From NCBI GenBank assembly GCA_025127975.1, contig JAHLYQ010000012.1:93374-157373 (forward strand): DNA of 64,000 bases. Direction: 5' to 3'. Numbering within the stretch: the stretch's first letter is position 1; each line of letters begins with the position of its first letter. The notes beneath the pieces were generated by a model. That model searched no databases and was not told where the DNA came from. It saw only the letters and a list, made by a program, of their open reading frames with translations. Both the position numbers and the translations under genes were made by a program. Shown in pieces: positions 23,904 to 33,192 of the stretch. The DNA comes from Synechococcus sp. CS-1331 (GTDB lineage Bacteria; Cyanobacteriota; Cyanobacteriia; PCC-6307; Cyanobiaceae).

Positions 23904-24316
23904 CACCAACGTGATCAGCGAAGCCCGCAAGGGGCGCCGCGCTAATGAGGGTGTGCAGGACTTTTGGGCTGCTGCAGCCCGAGAGAACACCCCGCTTTTT
24001 CTGGCGGCGGTCACCATCGGTGAGCTGCGCCGCGGGGTGGAGTTGATTCGCCATCGTGGGGATCAACCGCAAGCTCAACTGCTGGAGCAGTGGCTGGCTG
24101 AAGTTTTGCAGACCTACGGCGATCGGGTCCTGTGACCTTGATGGCGATGCAGCCCAGATTTGGGGGCGACTGCGGGTCCCCAAACCCCACAACGCAATCG
24201 ACAAGCAGATCGCCGCCATAGCCCTGCTGCACGACCTCACCGTGGTGACGAGAAACATTGATGAGCTCGCTGGCTGCGGAGTGCGGCTACTGAATCCGTT
24301 TCTGCCCCCGCCGTGA
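23890..24316 (+). pseudogene. FitB-type PIN toxin with a frameshift
   Basis: From ATG 23890: MFLIDTNVISEARKGRR, LAAVTIGELRRGVELI, and QWLAEVLQTYGDRVL, then TGA at 24133-24135. The rest of the PIN domain lies in the next frame: LDGDAAQIWGRLRVPKPHN, IDKQIAAIALLHDLTVVTRN and a proper end at 24316. A +1 shift near 24130 separates the first two acidic residues from the last ones, so the toxin is inactive. Confidence 0.8.
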
Positions 24317-24518
24317 TGCACAGCCTCAGCTTGATGGTTTCCCGACTCTCAACCCTCCATCCGCAGCAACACTGCACCGCCCAGCACCACCAGCGTGCCG
24401 GTGCAACCCCATCCCTAACCCCACAGTTGTAATGATAAGCGGGGCTAACAACTGTCTTGAACCCGGGGAGCCAGGCGATCCAGCAAGGGGCATCCACAAT
24501 GGATACGCCTCCCTCTCA

Positions 24519-24797
24519 ATGCCTCTCATGCCAGATCACGACGAACGGAAGCTCAGCGTTCGCGAAATGATCAACGCCCACCTGTTCCCGGTACTGGCCT
24601 TGGCCGCCACGGCAAGCGCAATCTCGATTGCCATGTCGCTTGCCCCCGTCGCTGAGCAAGCCACAAGGTGGAACAAGTGCTACGACGCTGGGCTGGCATG
24701 GCTGGAGCGCAGCAGTCCCAACATCAAGGGCGGTGATCGAAAGGCCATTGCGGCCAACTTCTGCAATGGAGGGCTACCCAACAGACCTGCTCGGTAG
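24519..24797 (+). CDS. Hypothetical protein with one hydrophobic segment
   Basis: About 92 residues from ATG 24519 (ATG 24528 is equally possible). After a polar start (DHDERKLSVREMINAH), LFPVLALAATASAISIAMSL is a membrane segment or uncleaved signal. The outside part has two cysteines and WNKCYDAGLAWLERSSP. I recall similar short proteins only in cyanobacteria; the function is unknown. Confidence 0.5.
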   Translation: MPLMPDHDERKLSVREMINAHLFPVLALAATASAISIAMSLAPVAEQATRWNKCYDAGLAWLERSSPNIKGGDRKAIAANFCNGGLPNRPAR

Positions 24798-25283
24798 AGA
24801 AATTCCCACCACTATCCGCGCATTGTCTAAGGCGCCAAACCTTGTTAAATATAGCCGGCGCTAGAACATAAAAACTGGCAGCCGACTGGATAGATTGCGG
24901 CCATGCGCTGATACTCCTACCTCGCAGCGATCCCTTTACAAAATAACAAGTAGAGCGTTAACAAGGCAACCAACCGCAATCCAACAGCCGACCTGTCGCG
25001 ATACACGTTCTCGGCAGGCTTTAAAACTCTTGGATTCGGCGACTCTATGATTCAAGCCAGGAGAAACAACAAGATTGTGCTTCAGACAGCAATGCATCAT
25101 GCTGCGCGAGACGCAAAAGCCGAATTTCAATTGGAAAGACGGACACATTTAATAATGCTTGTAATTTGACAACTCGCTGAAAGAATCTGCCTTCCATGGG
25201 GAAAATTGCTGACGCCGACAGGTCTTCATTGAAGTTGCTAATAAAATCGAAACATCAGCGCTAATACAAACACTGGGGTTGCT
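24798..25283. other. Gene-poor stretch
   Basis: This 486-base stretch is AT-richer than its surroundings. I find no convincing frame, repeat or RNA-like structure apart from the AT-rich promoter region just before 25284. Confidence 0.45.
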
Positions 25284-26090
25284 ATGCATCGAATCCTGTA
25301 CACCCTTCTGGCACTTACCACCACCCTGTTCCCTGCTGTATCTATGGCTCAGAGCCAGCCATCTCCCGCAGCAGCAAACCGCCACCAGGCCCGAGATGGC
25401 GTGATCAGACTTTATGGCGCCTGCGGCCCGCAAAATGCCTTGCGGAATGTGGCTGATGCATGGGAGCGGAGCAACGACCTGAAGGTCAGAATCACTTGCG
25501 GACCAGAACCATCCTGGTCCAGACAAGCACAGGTCGATGCGGACATCATCTGGGGAACATCAGAACAATCAATGACTGCATTTCTGCAGTCATTTCCCAG
25601 CTTCCCATCAAAAAACGTTGAGCCAATCTATCTGCGACCTGCCATCATCGCCGTCAAGACTGGAAACCCCCGCCACATTCAAAAGTTTGAGGATTTGCTC
25701 CAGCCAGGCATTCGCATCGTCGTCACCGAAGGATCTGGCATTGCCAATACCTCTGGCACGGGCATCTGGGAAGACATAGCCGGGCGACTGGGGAAGCTGG
25801 AAGATGTCAAGCGCTTTCGCAGCAATATCGTGGCTTTTTCCACAGGTTCCGGCGCCAGCTTCCAGGCATTCAAGGAGCTTGATGCCGACGCCTGGATCAC
25901 TTGGCCTGAATGGGCCGTTGACAATCCCAAGGTGCTCCAGGCAGTTCCCATCTCGGGTAATCGAATTATCTGGAGAGATCTGAATATAGCTCTTTCAACC
26001 TCTGCGGATCCACAAGCCGCATCCTTCCTTCGATTCCTAGTCTCCGATGAGGCGCAAAAGCTGATGCGTAGCGCCGGCTATATCCGCTAG
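25284..26090 (+). CDS. AcfC-like periplasmic substrate-binding protein
   Basis: A 268-residue protein with a Sec signal peptide (MHRILYTLLALTTTLFPAVS, cleavage near MAQSQ). The mature part resembles the AcfC group of type II binding proteins: IRLYGACGPQNALRNVADAW, ADIIWGTSEQSM, VEPIYLRPAIIAVKTGNPRH, TSGTGIWEDIAGRLG, and DAWITWPEWAVDNPKVLQAV. The fold is that of molybdate/sulfate-type binding proteins. No permease or ATPase gene is adjacent, so the ligand is unknown. Confidence 0.75.
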   Translation: MHRILYTLLALTTTLFPAVSMAQSQPSPAAANRHQARDGVIRLYGACGPQNALRNVADAWERSNDLKVRITCGPEPSWSRQAQVDADIIWGTSEQSMTAFLQSFPSFPSKNVEPIYLRPAIIAVKTGNPRHIQKFEDLLQPGIRIVVTEGSGIANTSGTGIWEDIAGRLGKLEDVKRFRSNIVAFSTGSGASFQAFKELDADAWITWPEWAVDNPKVLQAVPISGNRIIWRDLNIALSTSADPQAASFLRFLVSDEAQKLMRSAGYIR

Positions 26091-26093
26091 GCC

Positions 26094-26900
26094 ACCTCAG
26101 AAATGTTCAGTGGCTTCACGCCTGTCATCAGCAATGCCGCCAAGATCAACAAAGCCCCCATCAGGGTGTGCACGCTGAGCGCTTCGCCAAGCAGCAGATA
26201 GGCACTCCCCAGTGACACAAATATCGCGCCATTACCCCACAGCGCCACCGTGATCGCACCAAGCTAGCGGTAACTCATGAAAAGCAAAAGTTCACCGCCT
26301 AGATTAATACAAGCTGTGTAAACCAGAAGCAGGTCAAACAACCACCACCAGCGCATATAGAGAAACTGCTCTGGACCATAAAAAACAAGTGTGATCGTCC
26401 CAAAGACCAACGCTGCCATAAGATTTGTCAGTCCAATCGTCAGGCCTGCACCTCACCCCTTATCCACCACGATTCGAATCAGAACCCCGGAAGCAGAAAA
26501 GGCCACTCCAGGGCGTAGCAGATGGTAACGAAAGATCAATGTTACGGCTTATCAGCAATCCCAAAGGCAGCAACGCGAAACTGAACCCAAATCGCTTGGG
26601 CAGAGGTTCTCGGAGGAGAGCTGTGCCAGTAGCGCAGTGACGGGGAGAATCAACGTGACCAGCAACGTCTGGCTAATCACGGTAAATCTTTGAAGCGCCA
26701 GGAAATAACAGATTGGTCCAATCAGGCTACCTAGGGCCGCATGCAAACACAAAAGGCTTCGATCGCGGAGCACAAGTTGTGGCAATTGACGCTTCAGGCA
26801 CCCCGATGCAGCAGCAGCAAAACCAATCCCGTGGCCAGATTGGCAAAGCAAAAGACGTTGCCAAAGCTGATTGGCTCCTCTCCTCCTGCCGTCAGGACAC
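26094..26900 (-). pseudogene. Decayed EamA/DMT-family transporter
   Basis: On the minus strand the C-terminal part reads LGAITVALWGNGAIFVSLGS and ALSVHTLMGALLILAALLMTG, preceded by a TAG (near 26263) and FMSYR. Further upstream, GSLIGPICYFLALQRFTVIS and TLLVTLILPVTALLAQLSSE lie in a different frame. These are typical EamA membrane repeats. At least one stop and two frame changes separate the parts, and no intact start is present. Confidence 0.72.
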
Positions 26901-27029
26901 TGGCATCACAGCCGCGCTACAGCACGTAACCCAAGAGAGCGAGAGGCGCAAGTCTGGATGGAATCGTTCACTGGATTCCAATGAAACCACATATTAGTTT
27001 CATACCGTTCGGGTTGGCCAGGGTACCCG

Positions 27030-27166
27030 TACTGGATTCAGTGCGGTGCTCCAGTCGCTCAGCGAGCCACACATTGATGATCGATTGTCGTGTCACGCCA
27101 AGAGGGGTGGCTCACCATCAAGTGCGCTGAGCACGGCGTCACCAACATCGAAGCGACGATCGAATA
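27030..27166 (-). pseudogene. BrnA-type antitoxin remnant
   Basis: One frame reads FDRRFDVGDAVLSALDGEPP; after a frame change LGVTRQSIINVWLAERLEHR follows. The latter matches the C-terminal ribbon-helix-helix of BrnA antitoxins, whose middle part is missing. No BrnT toxin is visible nearby. Confidence 0.5.
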
Positions 27167-27305
27167 CACAACTGTTCATAGAGCTGTACCTCTTCTGGAG
27201 ATGAGCGACGGATAGAAAAGGGACCGATGACCTGCTAGCGCGAAAAACAAGCCTCGGCCACTCCTATTTTTCAAAGTTCCTAAGGCTACCGCCCTAAAAG
27301 GATCC

Positions 27306-27701
27306 TCAGTAATTCTTCTTGTGCTGCTTGGCTTCCATGCTGGCTTCGAGGCAGTTCAAGGCAACAAAGCTCAGGCCAATGTCCGCCTTGGCATCACAAT
27401 CTAAGCCTTTGCCACTTCCTTTTGGGGGGTCAATGTTTACCAGCGCGTGTCCAGAGTCCTTAGGGTCTTCGGAGAAACGTATGGCTGCATTGCCGCTGGG
27501 ACACTCCACATATGGCGTACTTTTTAGTAGGTCTATTGAGGCAATGATGATCTTGCTGGTGATGCCATCATCCATACAAACAGCACGCGTAAGCTGCTGA
27601 CGGTTATATGCGGTCATGAGATTGACTTGTTGCGCATGGGCGCTCATTCCGGCGCCGGCGATCAAGGAAACCGCAAGCAATCCCAGATTCGAGAATTTCA
27701 A
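27306..27701 (-). CDS. Secreted hypothetical protein
   Basis: A 131-residue protein with a clear Sec signal peptide (MKFSNLGLLAVSLIAGAGMS, cleavage after AHA). The mature part contains four cysteines (AVCMDDG, YVECPSG, GLDCDAK, LNCLEAS), compatible with two disulfides. The KQHKKNY end is basic. I do not recognise the family. It diverges from the rhodanese gene. Confidence 0.6.
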   Translation of the reverse strand: MKFSNLGLLAVSLIAGAGMSAHAQQVNLMTAYNRQQLTRAVCMDDGITSKIIIASIDLLKSTPYVECPSGNAAIRFSEDPKDSGHALVNIDPPKGSGKGLDCDAKADIGLSFVALNCLEASMEAKQHKKNY

Positions 27702-27826
27702 TTTCTAAAACGACTGAATCAATCAACCTACCATCGCAAGCTAAAAATTGGGCGCGCCAGGGCCCCATTTGGGCATTTCTGCCCTTTATGCGGCTATAGT
27801 CATATAAGTGAGAGCAGTATCAAGCC

Positions 27827-28354
27827 ATGGCCCAAGCAACCAGCCAGCGCATCACCGTTCACGACCTGGCCCAGCAGTTGGCTGAGCAGCGGGTGAAGGT
27901 GGTCGACGTGCGCGAACCAATGGAATACGCCGGTGGCCATATCGCCGGCAGCCTGAACGTGCCCCTCTCGCGCATCACCCAGGCCAACCTGCCCCAGGGC
28001 CCCCTGGTGCTGGTGTGCCAGAGCGGCAACCGCAGCACCAAGGCCCTGACCCAGCTTCTGCAGCAGGGCTATCCCCACCCCGTGGTCGACCTGGAAGGCG
28101 GCGTTCCGGCCTGGCAGCAGGCCGGGCTGCCGGTGCGCAAGCTCCAAAACGCCCCCCTGCCGCTGATGCGTCAGGTGCAGATCGCCGCCGGGTCCCTGGT
28201 GCTGCTTGGGCTAGTTCTCAGCCATGCCCTTGCCCCGGCCTGGATCCTGCTCAGCTGGTTCGTGGGGGCAGGGCTGGTATTTGCCGGTGTAAGCGGCTTC
28301 TGCGGCATGGCCAGGCTCCTGGCGGTGATGCCATGGAACCGGGTGAGGGCCTAG
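27827..28354 (+). CDS. Rhodanese-like protein with membrane anchor (YgaP-like)
   Basis: A 175-residue protein. Residues 8-105 form a rhodanese domain with the active loop LVCQSGNRSTKAL (Cys at about 64) and VVDVREPMEYAGGHIAGSLN. Residues 120-165 hold two transmembrane helices of the DUF2892 type, as in YgaP. Such proteins carry persulfide sulfur at the membrane. It belongs with the sulfur-handling genes elsewhere in the window. Confidence 0.88.
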   Translation: MAQATSQRITVHDLAQQLAEQRVKVVDVREPMEYAGGHIAGSLNVPLSRITQANLPQGPLVLVCQSGNRSTKALTQLLQQGYPHPVVDLEGGVPAWQQAGLPVRKLQNAPLPLMRQVQIAAGSLVLLGLVLSHALAPAWILLSWFVGAGLVFAGVSGFCGMARLLAVMPWNRVRA

Positions 28355-28541
28355 GGAAAGAACTAGCCGACCTGCCCATCCACCAACCCTTTCCCTTGCC
28401 CCCATGGCTGAGCAGAACGAACGCAATTTCCAGTTCAGGCTTCGCAGCAGCCATCGAGCACCATAGTACCAAACCAGCAACCTGGTGGTGGAATTCCTCG
28501 CCGATGGCGGCCTATGGGAGCCCCAGCAACTCAGCATCACC

Positions 28542-28856
28542 ATGCCGGGCTTTCGGCTCTATCTGATTTCACTGTTGCTCTGTCAGCACTTCTACCTGGT
28601 GGCCAATGCCAATGAGAGGCAGATCCCCCTGCAGCAGGTGGATGCAGACTTTGAGGTGACAACCAGCAGCGATTGGATCGTGAGCTCCGTGGTGGGCGAT
28701 TTCCGAATTCGCATCGAGCAGCTGGCTCCAGGCGAGTCTGCCCAGCCCAGCACCGACTCCATCGCTTTTCTGGAGGAGCGGATGAAGCTCTGCCCCATAT
28801 CCCGCAATCTGCCCGACAACGTAATAAAGAACATTCACCTCTCCGCGCTCGCCTGA
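28542..28856 (+). CDS. Secreted hypothetical protein upstream of gor
   Basis: About 104 residues from ATG 28542 with a signal-like N-terminus (LYLISLLLCQHFYLVANANE). The mature part has VTTSSDWIVSSVVGDFRIRI and LEERMKLCPISRNLPDN, with no family I recognise. It ends three bases before gor and is probably cotranscribed with it. The start could lie up to 19 codons upstream. Confidence 0.5.
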   Translation: MPGFRLYLISLLLCQHFYLVANANERQIPLQQVDADFEVTTSSDWIVSSVVGDFRIRIEQLAPGESAQPSTDSIAFLEERMKLCPISRNLPDNVIKNIHLSALA

Positions 28857-28859
28857 TCC

Positions 28860-30224
28860 ATGCAAGTCCCTTTTGACCTGATCGTGCTCGGCGCCGGCTC
28901 CGGCGGCCTAGCTGCAGCCAAACGCGCCGCGCTCCACGGTGCGCGGGTGGCGATCGTGGAGGGTGACCGGGTGGGCGGCACCTGCGTAATCCGCGGCTGT
29001 GTGCCGAAGAAATTGCTCGTGTACGGCTCGGCCTACAGGCACCTGCTGGCCGACGCACCTAGCTACGGCTGGAAAATCAAGGCGGTGCAACCTGATAGCG
29101 CCACCCTCCTGGCCAACGTGCGGGCTGAGGTGGATCGGCTCAACACACTGCACATCGGCTTGCTGGAGAAGGCCGGCGTGGAGCTGCTGCGGGGCTGGGG
29201 ACGCTTCAGCGGACCCACGAGCCTGGTGGTGACGGCGGCCGATGGCAGCGAGCAGGAGCTCCACGCCAAGCGGATTCTGATTGCTGTGGGCGGCCGGCCC
29301 CATCGCCCCGAGATCCCCGGCGCCGAATTGGCCTGGCTCAGCGACGATCTATTTGGACTGGAGCGCTTCCCCGAGCGGGTGGTGGTGGTGGGTGCGGGCT
29401 TCATCGCCTGCGAATTCGCCGGCATCCTCAATGGTTTGGGCGTGCAGGTGACCCAGCTGGTGCGCGGCGATCACCTGCTGCGCGGCTTCGACCGCGAAGC
29501 CAGCGAAGCGGTGCGCGCCGGTATGGAGGCAGAGGGCGTCGAGATCCGCTTCGCCCACTCCCCAGCGGCGATCACCGGCCAGTGCACCCCCGGCGAACTC
29601 AGCGTCACCACCCAGAGCGGCGAGTCGATCGCCTGCGGTGGCGTGCTGCTGGCCACCGGCCGCAGGCCTTTCCTGCATGGGCTCAACCTGGAGGCTGCCG
29701 GCGTGGCCGTGGAGGGCTACCGCATTCCTGTAGATGGCGACCAGTGCACCAACGTGGCCGGCATCTATGCGGTGGGAGATGTCACAGACCGCATCAACCT
29801 GACCCCAGTTGCGGTGGATGAGGGCCGCGCCTTTGCCGACACGGTATACGGCCACAGGCCACGCCAGGTAGACCACAGCCTGGTGGCCAGCGCAGTATTT
29901 GCCCAGCCGGAGTTGGCAAGCGTGGGGCTTACCGAAGAACAGGCAATCGAGCGCTGCGGCATTGATGGAATCAAGCTGCACCGGGCCCACTTCCGCCCGA
30001 TGAGTCAGGCCCTGCCGGCCAGAGGTCCCAAGGTGTTGCTCAAGCTGATAGTGGAGAGCGCCAGCAACAAGGTGCTTGGCTGCCACATGGTGGGCGAACA
30101 CGCCGCTGAAATTATCCAGATGGCAGCGATCGCCATTGGCATGGGAGCCACCAAGGCCGACTTCGACCGCACCATGGCCCTGCATCCCTCAGTGGCAGAG
30201 GAATTCGTGACAATGTCTAATTAA
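28860..30224 (+). CDS. gor: Glutathione-disulfide reductase
   Basis: A 454-residue flavoprotein disulfide reductase. FAD motif VLGAGSGGLAAAKRAA (about 10), redox site GTCVIRGCVPKKL (Cys pair at about 42 and 47), NADPH motif VVVVGAGFIACEFAGIL (about 172), FAD motif 2 GIYAVGDVTDRINLTPVA (about 300), and C-terminal HPSVAEEFVTM with the catalytic His-Glu. It reduces GSSG with NADPH in the cytoplasm. The redox loop IRG replaces the more common NVG, as in cyanobacterial enzymes. Confidence 0.93.
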   Translation: MQVPFDLIVLGAGSGGLAAAKRAALHGARVAIVEGDRVGGTCVIRGCVPKKLLVYGSAYRHLLADAPSYGWKIKAVQPDSATLLANVRAEVDRLNTLHIGLLEKAGVELLRGWGRFSGPTSLVVTAADGSEQELHAKRILIAVGGRPHRPEIPGAELAWLSDDLFGLERFPERVVVVGAGFIACEFAGILNGLGVQVTQLVRGDHLLRGFDREASEAVRAGMEAEGVEIRFAHSPAAITGQCTPGELSVTTQSGESIACGGVLLATGRRPFLHGLNLEAAGVAVEGYRIPVDGDQCTNVAGIYAVGDVTDRINLTPVAVDEGRAFADTVYGHRPRQVDHSLVASAVFAQPELASVGLTEEQAIERCGIDGIKLHRAHFRPMSQALPARGPKVLLKLIVESASNKVLGCHMVGEHAAEIIQMAAIAIGMGATKADFDRTMALHPSVAEEFVTMSN

Positions 30225-30288
30225 GCTGCCCAATTAAAGGTGTCAAATTGAGCGTGTCTTTTCTAGCTGGGCTGGCCCTTATGGGGCT

Positions 30289-31665
30289 TCAGATCAGGCG
30301 TGAGCCGCGGGCCTGCTGCCGCTGAAGCGGATCCAGCACTGCAGCAATACTGCGCAGGAGCCAGCGGCCTTCGGGGGTCACAGAAGCCGTACCAATCCCC
30401 TTGGATTCCCTCAGCTTGACCAAGCCATCGCGGGCCAGGGCCTGGAGGTCTAGCCATTCCTGGGGATAGCGATGTAAGGGGAGATCAACCTGGAATTGAC
30501 ACATCACCTGCTTGATCAATGAGCGGCGCTCAAGTAGATCGGGATCATCCACCACCAGGCCCCGCTCCGTAGGCAGGCAACCCGACCCTAGGGCTTGAGA
30601 GTAGGCCTTGAGGTCGCGATGATTCTGTGAAAAAAGGCCTGGAAACTGACTGATTGCTGTAGGGCCTACCCCCAGCAGATCCAGGTCACCACCTGTTGTG
30701 TAGCCCTGAAAATTGCGATGCAACGTTCCTGCTCGGGCTGCCTCCGCCAAGCTGTCGCCATGAAGGGCGTAATGATCCAGGCCAATCGCTTCATAGCCAT
30801 TGGCGCAAAACTGGTCTCTGGCTACCTGAAGCATGGCAAGTCGCTCCCGGGGGCTGGGCAGATCAGCCGCTTCTATTTTGCGTTGGAGCGGTAACTGCTC
30901 CGGTAAATAGGCAAAGGAAAACATCGAAATCCGATCGGGCCCCAGCTTGCAAACCAGATCCAACGTGGCCTGGAATCTGCTGATTGTCTGCAGGGGCAAA
31001 CCACAAATCAGATCTACGTTTATGCTGTCAAAATCAGCCTCCCGCAACCAGGCCATGACCCGACATAACTGGTCAACTGGCACCACCCGATTGACCGCCT
31101 TCTGAACTTCTGGATCTGCATCCTGGATGCCAAAGCTGATGCGGTTAAAGCCCAGCCTATGCAACTCCATGGCCTGATCACGACAGACGAACTCGGGGTT
31201 CAGTTCGATCGATGCCTCCAGCTGGGGCGCGAGATCAAAGTGCTGCTCAATCAACCCCCACAACGTCGCCATTTCCGCGTCATTGAGGTAATTGGGAGTG
31301 CCCCCGCCTAGGTGCAACTGGGCCAGTGCTCGGCGCTGGGGCATGGCGTCAGTCACCAGCTGGAGCTCCTGGGCAAGTGCCGCCAGATAGGGAGCAACCA
31401 CCTTCGAACCCAGTTGGGTGATGACCCGATTGCAGCCGCAATACCAGCAAGCGTGGCGACAGAAGGGCACATGCACATATAGCGACAGGGGCTCGCTACA
31501 GGGCTCTGCCAACTGTGCTTTTAGCTGAGCGTTGCCCACCGCTGAACTGAAGGCTCCAGCTGTGGGATAGCTGGTGTAGCGAGGAACGGGTTTGTCGTAC
31601 TTGAGCAATAACTCAATCGGCGTAAGCCGCGTTGACTTCGTGGTGTCAGGAGCGGGGGGCAACAT
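30289..31665 (-). CDS. hemN: Oxygen-independent coproporphyrinogen III oxidase
   Basis: A radical SAM enzyme of about 458 residues. The [4Fe-4S] cysteines are in PFCRHACWYCGCNRV (CxxxCxxC), and LHLGGGTPNYL and NRISFGIQDADPEVQKAVNR are the usual SAM and substrate motifs. LLKYDKPVPRYTSYPTA is the HemN N-terminus. It makes protoporphyrinogen IX without O2, so it is useful when oxygen is low. I chose ATG 31665; a TTG at 31677 would run through a palindrome. It is last in the leftward acsF-ho operon. Confidence 0.93.
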   Translation of the reverse strand: MLPPAPDTTKSTRLTPIELLLKYDKPVPRYTSYPTAGAFSSAVGNAQLKAQLAEPCSEPLSLYVHVPFCRHACWYCGCNRVITQLGSKVVAPYLAALAQELQLVTDAMPQRRALAQLHLGGGTPNYLNDAEMATLWGLIEQHFDLAPQLEASIELNPEFVCRDQAMELHRLGFNRISFGIQDADPEVQKAVNRVVPVDQLCRVMAWLREADFDSINVDLICGLPLQTISRFQATLDLVCKLGPDRISMFSFAYLPEQLPLQRKIEAADLPSPRERLAMLQVARDQFCANGYEAIGLDHYALHGDSLAEAARAGTLHRNFQGYTTGGDLDLLGVGPTAISQFPGLFSQNHRDLKAYSQALGSGCLPTERGLVVDDPDLLERRSLIKQVMCQFQVDLPLHRYPQEWLDLQALARDGLVKLRESKGIGTASVTPEGRWLLRSIAAVLDPLQRQQARGSRLI

Positions 31666-31677
31666 TTGTAAATACAA
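31666..31677. promoter_or_regulatory. Short palindrome directly before hemN
   Basis: TTGTAAATACAA has perfect 5-bp arms around AA and touches the ATG. It may be an operator or a leader hairpin; at this length chance is possible. Confidence 0.3.
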
Positions 31678-31710
31678 GCCAGGATGGGAAGGGCGCAGCA
31701 GCCCCAGGAT

Positions 31711-32403
31711 TCAGGGTTGGGGCAAATCGGCCAGTTCCGCCAACAGGCGCTGAGTAGCAGCGAAAGCCAATTCGGCTTCACTCAACAATTCCTCCTCTTC
31801 AGCTGTCGAAAGATCGAGCTGCTCAAAAGCGTCGTGCAGGGATTGCTTGAGTTCAGCGGTGGAACGATCAAAACACCAGAAGTCCAGACCAGGCAGCTGA
31901 TGGCGCTCCAGAATGGCGTTGGCATGGGCGGCCAGCTGTTGCCCGCCCGAGAGGTCGCCGCCGTAGCGCACATAGACATGGGCCATCAGGCGATGGGGGG
32001 CCTGCTGGGCCAGAACCCGCAGCTGCTCCAGCCAGATGGCTGCCGCCGCCGAAGGAGGCGTGGCTGGCAGCGTCGCCAGCTGGGCACAATCGTGGGCCAA
32101 AACTGCGGTTCTGGCCAGGTGCGGCCAAGGCGCAGCGCTGGCCCCGAGGGCCGCAGCCGCCTCAGGCAGCTGTTGCTCTAAAAATGCATAGGGCGCCCCC
32201 AGGGCCCGAACCAAAGCCGCCAACTGCAAGGGGCTGACCTGGCCATCGAGCAAGGCTTTGGCAAATGGCATGCCCTCGGCTTGGTGATGGGCACGACCGA
32301 TGCGGGCATGGAGCTTGCGCACCCGCGGACCGAAGCCCTCACGGAGAGCAGCATCGGCCTGGTCGGCGTGGTCTGAGATGGGCTCGGCCTGGGGGGTGTG
32401 CAT
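31711..32403 (-). CDS. Heme oxygenase
   Basis: A 230-residue biliverdin-producing heme oxygenase. The proximal-His helix is RKLHARIGRAHHQAEGMPF, and the distal helix has YVRYGGDLSGGQQLAAHA with the flexible glycines. It opens heme to biliverdin IX-alpha, CO and iron for phycobilin synthesis. Association with acsF and hemN matches the second, low-oxygen heme oxygenase (HO2) of other cyanobacteria, but which paralogue this is cannot be proven here. Confidence 0.9.
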   Translation of the reverse strand: MHTPQAEPISDHADQADAALREGFGPRVRKLHARIGRAHHQAEGMPFAKALLDGQVSPLQLAALVRALGAPYAFLEQQLPEAAAALGASAAPWPHLARTAVLAHDCAQLATLPATPPSAAAAIWLEQLRVLAQQAPHRLMAHVYVRYGGDLSGGQQLAAHANAILERHQLPGLDFWCFDRSTAELKQSLHDAFEQLDLSTAEEEELLSEAELAFAATQRLLAELADLPQP

Positions 32404-32427
32404 GGCGGGAGTTGCATTTGAATAACG

Positions 32428-33192
32428 CTAACATAGTTTCGTTGTAGCGCTCTTGCTTGTGGCCTTGGCCATCGGAGCAGAGGCCGCAGCAGAAACAATC
32501 AGGCGGCTCGCTGTTTTGGCGTCGTAGCCGACCGTTTCAAGGCAGGACTGGAACAACTCAAAGAAGCTGGCCACCAGGTCGAGCGGATCCATCCCGATGG
32601 CACGCATGTCGGGGGCAACGGCCTGCAGGATTGCAGTGGTGACGGGCAGAACCTTGCGGCAGATGGAGCTCATGGCCGGCTCCAGTTCAGGAAAGCGGGA
32701 TTTCAGCCAAGACTCGGCGTAATTCAGGTGCTCCGCCTCATCCTTGAGAACACGGGCAGTAATGGGGCGTGCATAGGCATCGGCCACCGGCAGGTAGTGG
32801 CGATAGGCGGCCACGGCGAAACACTCCACCACCAACCCCTGGATCACCAGGCAACCCGCCAGGTCACCAGAGCGATCGCACTCCAGGAACAAATCATGTA
32901 GGGGGTCGAAAAGCTGTTTGGCCAGCACCAGATCCGGCTTGATGCCGAGATGGTGGCTACAGCCAATGAACTCACGGGCATGGCGCCCCTCCATGGCAGC
33001 GAGGCGCAGCAGCTCAGGCCCGTCTGCTGGGATGGCCTTGGCCAGCAGCCGGAAATGTCGATCGGCCAAACCTTCACCAATCACAACCACACCATTGATG
33101 CGGCTGTAGGCATCGAGATAGGCAGGAGAAGTGATATCTGCAATGGCGATGCTGGTAGTCATGGGCATGGTGATTGTCATGGCGATTGTCAT
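32428..33192 (-). CDS. Aldehyde-deformylating-oxygenase-like di-iron protein
   Basis: The ferritin-like fold of cyanobacterial ADO is recognisable: AYSRINGVVVIGEGLAD, LAAMEGRHAREF, LVIQGLVVECFAVAAY and VLKDEAEHLNYAESW. Compared with the ADO sequence I remember, all six metal ligands (four Glu, two His) are kept. Other parts diverge, and the C-terminus has an extra SAPMAKATSKSATTK tail. I chose ATG 33192, overlapping the desaturase stop as ATGA; an ATG at 33162 also fits. Canonical ADO makes alkanes from fatty aldehydes; this operon setting suggests a paralogue with another role. Confidence 0.82.
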   Translation of the reverse strand: MTIAMTITMPMTTSIAIADITSPAYLDAYSRINGVVVIGEGLADRHFRLLAKAIPADGPELLRLAAMEGRHAREFIGCSHHLGIKPDLVLAKQLFDPLHDLFLECDRSGDLAGCLVIQGLVVECFAVAAYRHYLPVADAYARPITARVLKDEAEHLNYAESWLKSRFPELEPAMSSICRKVLPVTTAILQAVAPDMRAIGMDPLDLVASFFELFQSCLETVGYDAKTASRLIVSAAASAPMAKATSKSATTKLC

